In this document: in pieces, positions 13,101 through 26,400 of the stretch | Numbering within the stretch: position 1 is the stretch's first letter | Layout: each line of letters begins with the position of its first letter | Assembly (NCBI GenBank): GCA_038380435.1 | Contig: JAWZYU010000122.1 | Location: forward strand, 725,201-789,200 | Length of the DNA stretch: 64,000 bases | Origin: Ryuthela nishihirai | Taxonomy: Eukaryota; Arthropoda; Arachnida; Araneae; Heptathelidae | Direction: 5' to 3' | Made by a program: the position numbers and the translations under genes | Notes under the pieces: generated by a model | The model's database searches: none | The model's input: the letters and a program-made list of their open reading frames with translations, nothing else | What the model was told of the DNA's origin: nothing

Positions 13101-15240
13101 CACAGGAAGAAAAAACTCCCCCTGGACATGAGGCGGGAACACCCGACAGTTGCCCGAGAGCACAAAAAACTACCTCCCCCGGGTCATGAGGCGGGAACTC
13201 GTAACAGGGGCCCGAGACCACAGGAAGAAAAAACTCCCCCGGGACATGAGGCGGGAACACCCGACAGTTGCCCAAGAGCACAAAGAACTACCTACCCCGG
13301 GTCATATGGCGGGAACTCGTAACAGGGGCCCGAGACCACAGGAAGAAAAAACTTCCCCGGGACATGAATCGGGAACACCCGACAGGTGCCCGAGAGCACA
13401 AAAAACTACCTCCCCCGGGTCATGAGGCGGGAACTCGTAACAGGGGCCCGAGACCACAGGAAGAAAAAACTCCCCCGGGACATGAGGCGGGAACACCCGA
13501 CAGTTGCCGAGAGCACAAAAAACTACTTCCCCCGGGTCATTTGGCGGGAACACATAACAGGGGACCGAGACCACAGGAAGAAAAAACTCCCCCGGGACAT
13601 GAGGCGGGAACGCCCGACAGTTGCCCGAGAGCACAAAAAACTACCTCCCCCAGTTCATGAGGCGGGAACTCGTAACAGGGGCCCGAGACCACAGGAAGAA
13701 AAACTCCCCCGGGACCTGAGGCGGGAACACCCGACAGGTGCCCGAGAGCACAAAAAACTACCTCCCCCGGGTCATTTGGCGAGAACACGTAACAGGGGCC
13801 CGAGTCCACAGGAAGAAAAAACTCCCCCGGGACATGAGGCGGGAACAACCGACAGGTGCCCGAGAGCAAAAAAACTACCTCCCCCAGGTCATTTGGCGGG
13901 AACTCGTAACAGGGGCCCGAGACCACAGGAAGAAAAAACTCCCCCGGGACATGAGGCGAGAACACCCGACAGTTGCCCGAGAGCACAAAAAACTACCTCC
14001 CCCGGGTCATGAGGCGGGAACTCGTAACAGGGGCCCGAGACCACAGGAAGAAAAAACTCCCCCGGGACATGAGGCGAGAACACCCGACAGTTGCCCGAGA
14101 GCACAAAAAACTACCTCCCCCGGGTCATGAGGCGGGAACTCGTAACAGGGGCCCGAGACCACAGGAAGAAAAAACTCCCCCGGGACATGAGGCGGGAACA
14201 CCCGACAGTTGCCCGAGAGCACAAAAAACTACCTCCCCCGGTTCATGAGGCGGGAACTCGTAACAGGGGCCCGAGACCACAGGAAGAAAAAACTCCCCCG
14301 GGACATGAGGCGGGAACACCCGACAGTTGCCCGAGAGCACAAAAAACTTCCTTCCCCGGGTCATATGGCGGGAACTCGTAACAGGGGCCCGAGACCACAG
14401 GAAGAAAAAACTCCCCCGGGACATGAGGCGGGAACACCCGACAGGTGCCCGAGAGCACAAAAAACTACCTCCCCGGGTCATTTGGCGGGAACTCGTAACA
14501 GGGGCCCGAGACCACAGGAAGAAAAAACTCCCCCGGGACATGAGGCGGGAACACCCGACAGGTGCCCGAGAGCACAAAAAACTACCTCCCCGGGCCATTT
14601 GTCGGGAACTCGTAACAGGGGCCCGAGACTACAGGAAGAAAAAACTCCCCCGGGACATGAGGTATGAACACCCGAAGTTGCCCGAGAGCACAAAAAACTA
14701 CCTCCCCCGGGTCATGAGGCGGGAACTCATAACAGGGGCGTGACACCACAGGAAGAAAAAACTCCCCCGGGACATGAATGCGGGAACACCCGACAGTTGC
14801 CCGAGAGCAATAAAAAACTACCTCCCCCGGGTCATGATGCGGGAACTCGTAACAGGGGCCCGAGACCACAGGAAGGAAAAACTCCTCCGGGACATGAGGC
14901 GGGAACACCCGACAGGTGCCCGAGATCACAAAAAACTACCTCCCCGGGTCATTTGGCGGGAACTCGTAACAGGGGCCCGAGACCACAGGAAGAAAAAACT
15001 CCCCCCGGACATGAGGCGTGAACACCCGACAGTTGCCCGAGAGCACAAAAAACTACCTCCCCCGGGTCATGAGGCGTGAACTCGTAACAGGGGCCCGAGA
15101 CCACAGGAAGAAAAAACTCCCCCGGGACATCAGGCAGGAACACCCGACAGTTGCCCGAGAGCACAAAAACTACCTCCCCGGGTCATTTGGCGGGAACTCG
15201 TAACAGGGGCCCGAGACCACAGGAAGAAAAAACTCCCCCG
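7131..15240 (+). repeat. Forward block F3: mixed units with local duplications
   Basis: Ordinary 118-bp units, mostly with AGGGGCCC in A. A five-unit duplication is visible: about 9050-9500 recurs at 9640-10070 with a 589-bp shift, sharing CTCATAACAGG and CATATGGCGGG units and GGGAGATGAGG B halves (with small differences between copies). A group of F2-type units, including one deletion junction (10755), interrupts it at about 10.25-10.85 kb. Units with CATTAGGCGGAAAC appear at about 11.7 kb. From 12.4 kb to the end, units with a shortened ACCTCCCCGGG or ACCTCCCCAGG boundary are frequent. No gene seen. Confidence 0.8.
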
Positions 15241-15244
15241 GGAC

Positions 15245-18200
15245 ATGAGGCGGGAACACCCGACAGTTGCCCGAGAGCATAAAAAACTAACTCCCCCGGG
15301 TAATGAGGCGGGAACTCGTAACAGGGGCCCGAGACCACAGGAAGAAAAAACTCCCCCGGGACATGAGGCGGGAACACCTGACAGTTGCCGAGAGCACAAA
15401 AAACTACCTCCCCCGGGTCATGAGGCGGGAACACCCGACAGTTGCCCGAGAGCACAAAAAACTACCTCCCCCGGGTGATTTGGTGGGAACACGTAACAGG
15501 GACCCGAGTCCACAGGAGGAAAAAACTCCCCCGGGACATGAGGCGGGAACACCCGACAGGTGCCCGAGAGCACAAAAAACTACCTCCCCCGGGCTATTTG
15601 TCGGGAACTCGTAACAGGGGCCCGAGACCACAGGAAGAAAAAACTCCCCCGGGACATGAGGCGGGAACACCCGACAGTTGCCCGAGAGCACAAAAAACTA
15701 CCTCCCCCGGGTCATGAGGCGGGAACTCGTAACAGGGGCCCGAGACCACAGGAAGAAAAAACTCCCCCGGGTCATGAGGCGGGAACACCCGACAGTTGCC
15801 CGAGAGAACAAAAAACTACCTCCCCCAGGTCATGAGGCGGGAACTCGTAACAGGGGCCCGAGACCACAGGAAGAAAAATCTCCCCATGGACATGTGGCGG
15901 GACCACCCGACAGGTGCCCGAGAGCACAAAAAACTACCTCCCCCGGGTCATTTGGCGGGAACTCGTAACAGGTGCCCGAGACCACAGGAAGAAAAAACTC
16001 CCCCGGGACATGAGGCGGGAACACCCGACAGTTGCCCGAGAGCACAAAAAACTACCTCCCCCGGGTAATTTGGCGGGAACTCGTAACAGGGGCCCGAGAC
16101 CACAGGAAGAAAAAACTCCCCCGGGACATGAGGCGGGAACACCCGACAGGTGCCCGAAAGCACAAAAAACTACCTCCCCCGGGTCATTTGGCGGGAACTC
16201 GTAACAGGAGCCCGAGACCACAGGAAGAAAAAACTCCCCCGGGACATGAGGCGGGAACACCTGATAGTTGCCCGAGAGCACAAAAAACTACCTCCCCTGG
16301 ATTATGAGGCGGGAACTCGTAACATGGGCCCGAGACCACAGGAAGAAAAAACTCCTTCGGGACATAAGGCGGGAACACCCGACAGGTGCCCGAGAGCACA
16401 AAAAACTACCTCCCCGGGACATTTGGCGGGAACTCGTAACACGGGCCCGAGACCACAGGAAGAAAAAAGAACCCCGGGACACGAGCGGGAACACCCGACA
16501 GGTGCCGAGAGCACAAAAAACTACCTCCCCCGGGTCATTTGGCGGGAACTCGTAACAGGGGCCCGAGACCACAGGAAGAAAAAACTCCCCCGGGACATGA
16601 GGCGGGAACAACCGACAGCTGCCCGAGAGCACAAAAAACTACCTCCCCCGGGTCATTTGGCGGGAACTCGTAACAGGGGCCCGAGACCACAGGAAGAAAA
16701 AACTCCCCCGGGACATGAGGCGGGAACACCTGACAGTTGCCCGAGAGAACAGAAAACTACCTCCCCTGGATCATGAGGCGGGAACTCGTAACATGGGCCC
16801 GAGACCACAGGAAGAAAAAACTCCTCTGGGACATGAGGCGGGAACACCCGACAGGTGCCCGAGAGCACAAAAAACTACCTCCCCGGGTCATTTGGCGGGA
16901 ACTCCTAACAGGGGCCCGAGACCACAGGAAGAAAAAACTCCCCCGGGACATGAGGCGTGAACACCCGACAGTTGCCCGAGAGCACAAAAATCTACCTCCC
17001 GGGTCATGAGGCGGGAACTCGTAACAGGGGCCCGAGACCACAGGAAGAAAAAACTCCCCCGGGACATGAGGCGGGAACACCCGACAGTTGCCGAGAGCAC
17101 AAAAAACTACCTCCCCCGGGTCATGAGGCGGGAACTCGTAACAGGGGCCCGAGACCACAGGAAGAAAAAACTCACCCGGGACATGAGGCGGGAACACCCG
17201 ACAGTTGCCCGAGAGCACAAAAAACTACCTCCCCCAGGTCATGAGGCGGGAACTCGTAACAGGGGCCCCGAGACCACAGGAAGAAAAAACTTCCCCGGGA
17301 CATGAGGCGGGAACACCCGACAGGTGCCCGAGAGCACAAAAAACTACCTCCCCCGGGTCATTTGGCGGGAACTTCTAACAGGTGCCCGAGACCACAGGAA
17401 GAAAAAATTCCCCCGGGACATGAGGTGAGAACACCCGACAGGTGCCCGAGAGCACAAAAAACTACCTCCCCCGGGTCATTTGGCGGGAACTCGTAACAGG
17501 TGCCCGAGACCACAGGAAGCAAAAACTCCCCCGGGACATGAGGCGGGAACACCCGACAGGTGCCCGAGAGCACAGAAAACTACCTCCCCCGGGTCATTTG
17601 GCGGGAACTCGTAACAGGGGCCCGAGACCACAGGAAGAAAAAACTCCCCCGGGACATGAGGCGGGAACACCCGACAGGTGCCCGAGAGCACAAAAAATTA
17701 CCTCCCCCGGGTCATTTGGCGGGAACTCGTAACAGGGGCCCGAAACCACAAGAAAAAAAAACTCCCCCTGGAGATGAGGCGGGAACACCCGACAGTTGCC
17801 CGAGAGCACAAAAAACTACCTCCCCCGGGTCATGAGTCGGGAACTCGTAACAGGGGCCTGAGACCACAGGAAGAAAAAACTCCCCCGGGACATGAGGCGG
17901 GAACACCCGACAGTTGCCCGAGAGCACAAAAAACTACCTCCCCCAGGTCATATGGCTAGAACTCGTAACAGGGACCCGAGACCACAGGAAGAAAAAACTC
18001 CCCCGGGACATGAGGCGGGAACACCCGACAGGTGCCCTAGAGCACAAAAAACTACCTCCCCCGGGTCATTTGGCGGGAACTCGTAACAGGGGCCCGAGAC
18101 CACAAGAAGAAAAAACTCCCCCGGGACATGAGGCGGGAACACCCGACAGGTGCCCAAGAGCACAAAAAACTACCTCCCCCGAGTCATTTGGCGGGAACTC

Positions 18201-18650
18201 GTAACAGGGACCCGAGACCACAGGAAGAAAAAAGAACCCCGGGACATGAGGTGGGAACACCCGACAGGTGCCGAGAGCAAAAAAAACTACCTCCCCCGGG
18301 TCATTTGGCGGCAACTCGTAACAGGGGCCCGAGACCACAGGAAGAAAAAACTCACCCGGGACATGAGGCGGGAACACCCGACAGCTGCCCGAGAGCACAA
18401 AAAACTACCTCCCCCGTTTCATTTGGCGGGAACTCGTAACAGTTGCCCGAGACCACAGGAAGAAAAAACTCCCCCGGGACATGAGGCGGGAACACCCGAC
18501 AGGTGCCCGAGAGCACAAAAAACTACCTCCCCCGAGTCATTTGGCGGGAACTCGTAACAGGGGCCCGAGACCAGAGGAAGAAAAAACTCCCCCGGGACAT
18601 CAGGCGGGAACACCCGACAGTTGCCCGAGAGCACAAAAACTACCTCCCCC
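15245..18650 (+). repeat. F4 higher-order copy 1
   Basis: Left copy of the block pair described for F4. It begins after a B-to-B hybrid at 15418 that has a counterpart at 19242. It is about 0.9 kb shorter than copy 2 because copy 2 has about seven extra units between the CATGTGG marker and the AGAACCCC marker. Confidence 0.7.
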
Positions 18651-19068
18651 GGGTCATTTGGCGGGAACTCGTAACAGGGGCCCGAGACCACAAGAAGAAA
18701 AAACTCCCCCGGGACATGAGGCGGGAACACCCGACAGTTGCCCGAGAGCACAAAAAACTACCTCCCCCGGGTCATGAGGCGGGAACTCGTAACAGGGGCC
18801 CGAGACCACAGGAAGAAAAAACTCCCCCGGGACATGAGGCGGGAACACCCGACAGTTGCCCGAGAGCACAAAAAACTACCTCCCCCGAGTCATTTGGCGG
18901 GAACTCGTAACAGGGGCCCGAGACCACAGGAAGAAAAAACTCCCCCGGGACATGAGGCGGGAACACCCGACAGGTGCCCGAGAGCACAAAAAACTACCTC
19001 CCCGGGTCATTTGGCGGGAACTCGTAACAGGGGCCCGAGACCACAGGAAGAAAAAACTCCCCCGGGAC

Positions 19069-22000
19069 ATGAGGCGGGAACACCCGACAGTTGCCCGAGA
19101 GCATAAAAAACTAACTCCCCCGGGTAATGAGGCGGGAACTCGTAACAGGGGCCCGAGACCACAGGAAGAAAAAACTCCCCCGGGACATGAGGCGGGAACA
19201 CCCGACAGTTGCCGAGAGCACAAAAAACTACCTCCCCCGGGTCATGAGGCGGGAACACCCGACAGTTGCCCGAGAGCATAAAAAACTACCTCCCCCGGGT
19301 GATTTGGTGGGAACACGTAACAAGGACCCGAGTCCACAGGAAGAAAAAACTCCCCCGGGACATGAGGCGGGAACACCCGACAGGTGCCCGAGAGCACAAA
19401 AAACTACCTCCCCCGGGCTATTTGTCGGGAACTCGTAACAGGGGCCCGAGACCACAGGAAGAAAAAACTCCCCCGGGACATGAGGCGGGAACACCCGACA
19501 GTTGACCGAGAGCACAAAAAACTACCTCCCCCGGGTCATGAGGCGGGAACTCGTAACAGGGGCCCGAGACCACAGGAAGAAAAAACTCCCCCGGGTCATG
19601 AGGCGGGAACACCCGACAGTTGCCCGAGAGAACAAAAAACTACCTCCCCCAGGTCATGAGGCGGGAACTCGTAACAGGGGCCCGAGACCACAGGAAGAAA
19701 AAATTCCCCATGGACATGTGGCGGGACCACCCGACAGGTGCCCGAGAGCACAAAAAACTACCTCCCCCGGGTCATTTGGCGGGAACTCGTAACAGGTGCC
19801 CGAGACCACAGGAAGAAAAAACTCCCCCGGGACATGAGGCGGGAACACCCGACAGTTGCCCGAGAGCACAAAAAACTACCTCCCCCGGGTCATATGGCGG
19901 GAACTCGTAACAGGGGCCAGAGACCACAGGAAGAAAAAACTCCCCCGGGACATGAGGCGGGAACACCCGACAGGTGCCCGAGAGCACAAAAAACTACCTC
20001 CCCCGGGTCATTTGGCGGGAACTCGTAACAGGGGCCCGAGACCACAAGAAGAAAAAACTCCCCCGGGACATGAGGCGGGAACACCCGACAGTTGCCCGAG
20101 AGCACAAAAAACTACCTCCCCCGGGTGATGAGGCGGGAGCTCGTAACAGGGGCCCGAGACCACAGGAAGAAAAAACTCCCCCGGGACATGAGGCGGGAAC
20201 ACCCGACAGTTGCCCGAGAGCACAAAAAACTACCTCCCCCGGGTCATATGGCGGGAACTCGTAACAGGGGCCCGAGACCACAGGAAGAAAAAACTCCCCC
20301 GGGACATGAGGCGGGAACACCCGACAGGTGCCCGAGAGCACAAAAAACTACCTCCCCCGGGTCATTTGGCGGGAACACGTAACAGGGGCCCGAGTCCACA
20401 GGAAGAAAAAACCCCCGGGACATGAGGCGGGAACACCCGACAGCTGCCCGAGAGCACAAAAAACTACCTCCCCCGGGTCATTTGGCGGGAACTCGTAACA
20501 GGAACCCGAGACCACAGGAAGAAAAAACTCCCCCGGGACATGAGGCGGGAACACCTGACAGTTGCCCGAGAGCACAAAAAACTACCTCCCCCGTGTCATT
20601 TGGCGGGAACTCGTAACAGGGGCCCGAGACCACAAGAAGAAAAAACTCCCCCGGGACATGAGGCGGGAACACCCGACAGGTGCCCGAGAGCACAAAACAC
20701 TACCTCCCCCGTGTCATTTGGCGGGAACTCGTAACAGGGGCCCGAGACCACACGAAGAAAAAACTCCCCCGGGACATGAGTCGGGAACACCCGACAAGTG
20801 CCCGAGAGCACAAAAAACTACCTCCCCCGGGTCATTTGGCGTGAACTCGTAACAGGGGCCCGAGACCACAGGAAGAAAAAATTCCCCCGGGACATGAGGC
20901 GGGAACACCCGACAGCTGCCCGAGAGCACAAAAAACTACCTCCCCCGGGTCATTTGGCGGGAACTCGTAACAGGAACCCGAGACCACAGGAAGAAAAAAC
21001 TCCCCCGGGACATGAGGCGGGAACACCTGACAGTTGCCCGAGAGCACAAAAAACTACCTCCCCGGGACATTTGGCGGGAACTCGTAACACGGGCCCGAGA
21101 CCACAGGAAGAAAAAAGAACCCCGGGACACGAGCGGGAACACCCGACAGGTGCCGAGAGCACAAAAAACTACCTCCCCCGGGTCATTTGGCGGGAACTCG
21201 TAACAGTGGCCCGAGACCACAGGAAGAAAAAACTCCCCCGGGACATGAGGCGGGAACACCCGACAGCTGCCCGAGAGCACAAAAAACTACCTCCCCCGGG
21301 TCATTTGGCGGGAACTCGTAACAGGGGCCCGAGACCACAGGAAGAAATAACTCCCCCGGGACATGAGGCTGGAACACCTGACAGTTGCCCGAGAGAACAA
21401 AAAACTACCTCCCCTGGATCATGAGGCGGGAACTCGTAACATGGGCCCGAGACCACAGGAAGAAAAAACTCCTCTGGGACATGAGGCGGGAACACCCGAC
21501 AGGTGCCCGAGAGCACAAAAAACTACCTCCCCGGGTCATTTGGCGGGAACTCGTAACAGGGGCCCGAGACCACAGGAAGAAAAAACTCCCCCGGGACATG
21601 AGGCGTGAACACCCGACAGTTGCCGGAGAGCACAAAAAACTACCTCCCGGGTCATGAGGCGGGAACTCGTAACAGGGGCCCGAGACCACAGGAAGAAAAA
21701 ACTCCCCCGGGACATCAGGCGGGAACACCCGACAGTTGCCCGAGAGCACAAAAACTACCTCCCCCGGGTCATTTGGCGGGAACTCGTAACAGGGGCCCGA
21801 GACCACAGGAAGAAAAAACTCCCCCGGGACATGAGGTGGGAACACCCGACAGTTGCCGAGAGCACAAAAAACTACCTCCCCCGGGTCATGAGGCGGGAAC
21901 TCGTAACAGGGGCCCGAGACCACAGGAAGAAAAAACTCCCCCGGGACATGAGGCGGGAACACCCGACAGTTGCCCGAGAGCACAAAAAACTACCTCCCCC

Positions 22001-23420
22001 AGGTCATGAGGAGGGAACTCGTAACAGGGGCCCCGAGACCACAGGAAGAAGAAACTCCCCCGGGACATGAGGCGGGAACACCCGACAGGTGCCCGAGAGC
22101 ACAAAAAACTACCTCCCCCGGGTCATTTGGCGGGAACTTCTAACAGGTGCCCGAGACCACAGGAAGAAAAAATTCCCCCGGGACATGAGGTGAGAACACC
22201 CGACAGGTGCCCGAGAGCACAAAAAACTACCTCCCCCGGGTCATTTGGCGGGAACTCGTAACAGGTGCCCGAGACCACAGGAAGCAAAAACTCCCCCGGG
22301 ACATGAGGCGGGAACACCCGACAGGTGCCCGAGAGCACAGAAAACTACCTCCCCCGGGTCATTTGGCGGGAACTCCTAACAGGGGCCCGAGACCACAGGA
22401 AGAAAAAACTCCCCCGGGACATGAGGCGGGAACACCCGACAGTTGCCCGAGAGCACAAAAAACTACCTCCCCCGGGTAATGAGGCGGGAACTCGTAACAG
22501 GGGCCCGAGACCACAGGAAGAAAAAACTCCCCCGGGACATTAGGCGGGAACACCCGACAGGTGCCCGAGAGCACAAAAAACTACCTCCCCCGGGTCATTT
22601 GGCGGGAACTCGTAACAGGGGCCCGAAACCACAAGAAAAAAAAACTCCCCCTGGACATGAGGCGGGAACACCCGACAGTTGCCCGAGAGCACAAAAAACT
22701 ACCTCCCCCGGGTCATGAGTCGGGAACTCGTAACAGGGGCCTGAGACCACAGGAAGAAAAAACTCCCCCGGGACATGAGGCGGGAACACCCGACAGTTGC
22801 CCGAGAGCACAAAAAACTACCTCCCCCAGGTCATATGGCTAGAACTCGTAACAGGGACCCGAGACCACAGGAAGAATAAACTCCCCCGGGACATGAGGCG
22901 GGAACACCCGACAGGTGCCCTAGAGCACAAAAAACTACCTCCCCCGAGTCATTTGGCGGGAACTCGTAACAGGGATCCGAGACCACAGGAAGAAAAAAGA
23001 ACCCCGGGACATGAGGTGGGAACACCCGACAGGTGCCGAGAGCACAAAAAACTACCTCCCCCGGGTCATTTGGCGGCAACTCGTAACAGGGGCCCGAGAC
23101 CACAGGAAGAAAAAACTCCCCCGGGACATGAGGCGGGAACACCCGACAGCTGCCCGAGAGCACAAAAAACTACCTCCCCCGTTTCATTTGGCGGGAACTC
23201 GTAACAGGGGCCCGAGACCACAGGAAGAAAAAACTCCCCCGGGACATGAGGCGGGAACACCCGACAGGTGCCCGAGAGCACAAAAAACTACCTCCCCCGA
23301 GTCATTTGGCGGGAACTCGTAACAGGGGCCCGAGACCAGAGGAAGAAAAAACTCCCCCGGGACATCAGGCGGGAACACCCGACAGTTGCCCGAGAGCACA
23401 AAAACTACCTCCCCCGGGTC
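19069..23420 (+). repeat. F4 higher-order copy 2
   Basis: Right copy of the pair. Single-base differences from copy 1 are scattered (for example GAGCATAAAAAAC where copy 1 has GAGCACAAAAAAC, and ACAAGGACCCG where copy 1 has ACAGGGACCCG). It is therefore older than the 4.25-kb duplication farther right. Extra whole units near 20-21 kb account for the changing shift. Confidence 0.7.
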
Positions 23421-26400
23421 ATTTGGCGGGAACTCGTAACAGGGGCCCGAGACCACAGGAAAAAAAACTCCCCCGGGACATGAGGCGGGAACACCAGACA
23501 GTTGCCCGAGAGCACAAAAAACTACCTCCCCCAGGTCATGAGGCGGGAACTCGTAACAGGGGCCCGAGACCACAGGAAGAAAAAACTCCCCCGGGACATG
23601 AGGCGGGAACACCCGACAGGTGCCCGAGAGCACAAAAAAATACCTCCCCCGGGTCATTTGGCAGGAACTTGTAATAGGTGCCCGAGACCACGGGAAGAAA
23701 AAATTCCCCCGGGACAGGAGGTGAGAACACCCGACAGGTGCCCGAGAGCACAAAAAAGTACCTCCCCCGGGTCATTTGGCGGGAACTCGTAACAGGTGCC
23801 CGAGACCACGGGAAGAAAAAATTCCCCCGGGACAGGAGGTGAGAACACCCGACAGGTGCCCGAGAGCACAAAAAACTACCTCCCCCGGGTCATGAGGCGG
23901 GAACTCGTAACAGGTGCCCGAGACCACAGGAAAAAAAAACTCCCCCGGGACATGAGGCGGGAACACCCGACAGTTGCCCGAGAGCACAAAAAACTACCTC
24001 CCCCGGGTCATGAGGCGGGAACTCGTAACAGGGACCCGAGACCACAGGAAGAAAAAACTCCCCCGGGACATGAGGCGGGAACACCCGACAGTTGCCCGAG
24101 AGCACAAAAAACTACCTCCCCCGGGTCATGAGGCGGGAACACCCGACAGGTGCCCGAGAGCACAAAAAACTACCACCCCCGGGTCATTTGGCGGGAACTC
24201 GTAACAGGGGCCCGAAACCACAAGAAGAAAAAACTCCCCCGGGACATGAGGCGGGAACACCCGACAGTTGCCCGAGAGCACAAAAAACTACCTCCCCCGG
24301 GTCATGAGGCGGGAACTCGTAACAGGGGCCTGAGACCACAGGAAGAAAAAACTCCCCCGGGACATGAGGCGGGAACACCCGACAGTTGCCCGAGAGCACA
24401 AAAAACTACCTCCCCCGGGTCATGAGGCGGGAACTCGTAACAGGGACCCGAGACCACAGGAAGAAAAACTCCCCCGGGACATGAGGCGTGGGAACGCTCA
24501 ACAGGTGCCCTAGAGCACAAAAAACTACCTCCCCCGGGTCATTTGGCGGGAACTCGTAACAGGGGCCCGAGACCACAAGAAGAAAAAACTCCCCCGGGAC
24601 ATGAGGCGGGAACACCCGACAGTTGCCCGAGAGCACAAAAAACTACCTCCCCCGGGTCATGAGGCGGGAACTCGTAACAGGGGCCCGAGACCACAGGAAG
24701 AAAAAACTCCCCCGGATCATGAGGCGGGAACACCCGACAGTTGCCCGAGAGCACAAAAAACTACCTCCCCCGAGTCATTTGGCGGGAACTCGTAACAGGG
24801 GCCCGAGACCACAGGAAGAAAAAACTCCCCGGGACATGAGGCGGGGAACACCCGACAGGTGCCCGAGAGCACAAAAAACTACCTCCCCCGAGTCATTTGG
24901 CGGGAACTCGTAACAGGGACCCGAGACCACAGGAAGAAAAAAGAACCCCGGGACATGAGGCGGGAACACCCGACAGTTGCCGAGAGCACAAAACACTACC
25001 TCCCCCGGGTCATTTGGCGGGAACTCGTAACAGGGGCCCGAGACCACAGGAAGAAAAAACTCCCCCGGGACATGAGGCGGGAACACCCGACTGTTGCCCG
25101 AGAGCACAAAAAACTACCTCCCCCAGGTCATGAGGCGGGAACTCGTAACAGGGGCCCGAGACCACAGGAAGAAAAAACTCCCCCGGGACATGAGGCTGGG
25201 AACACCCGACAGGTGCCCGAGAGCACAAAAAACTACCTCCCCCGGGTCATTTGGCGGGAACTTCTAACAGGTGCCCGAGACCACAGGAAGAAAAAATTCC
25301 CCCGGGACATGAGGTGAGAACACCCGACAGGTGCCCGAGAGCACAAAAAACTACCTCCCCGGGTCATTTGGCGGGAACTCGTAACAGGGGCCCGAAACCA
25401 CAAGAAAAAAAAACTCCCCCTGGACATGAGGCGGGAACACCCGACAGTTGCCCGAGAGCACAAAAAACTACCTCCCCCGGGTCATGAGTCGGGAACTCGT
25501 AACAGGGGCCGGAGACCACAGGAAGAAAAAACTCCCCCGGGACATGAGGCGGGAACACCCGACAGGTGCCCTAGAGCACAAAAAACTACCTCGCCCGGGT
25601 CATTTGGCGGGAACTCGTAACAGGGGCCCGAGACCACAAGAAGAAAAAACTCCCCCGGGACATGAGGCGGGAACACCCGACAGGTGCCCGAGAGCACAAA
25701 AAACTACCTCCCCCGAGTCATTTGGCGGGAACTCGTAACAGGGGCCCGAGACCAGAGGAAGAAAAAACTCCCCCGGGACATCAGGCGGGAACACCCGACA
25801 GTTGCCCGAGAGCACAAAAACTACCTCCCCCGGGTCATTTGGCGGGAACTCGTAACAGGGGCCCGAGACCACAGGAAAAAAAACTCCCCCGGGACATGAG
25901 GCGGGAACACCAGACAGTTGCCCGAGAGCACAAAAAACTACCTCCCCCAGGTCATGAGGCGGGAACTCGTAACAGGGGCCCGAGACCACAGGAAGAAAAA
26001 ACTCCCCCGGGACATGAGGCGGGAACACCCGACAGGTGCCCGAGAGCACAAAAAACTACCTCCTCCGGGTCATTTGGCAGGAACTTGTAACAGGTGCCCG
26101 AGACCACGGGAAGAAAAAATTCCCCCGGGACAGGAGGTGAGAACACCCGACAGGTGCCCGAGAGCACAAAAAACTACCTCCCCCGGGTCATTTGGCGGGA
26201 ACTCGTAACAGGTGCCCGAGACCACAGGAAGCAAAAACTCCCCCGGGTGATTTGGCGGGAACTCGTAACAGGGGCCCGAGACCACAGGAAGAAAAAACTC
26301 CCCCGGGACATGAGACGGGAACACCCGACAGTTGCCCGAGAGCACAAAAAACTACCTCCCCCGGGTCATGAGGCGGGAACACCCGACAGGTGCCCGAGAG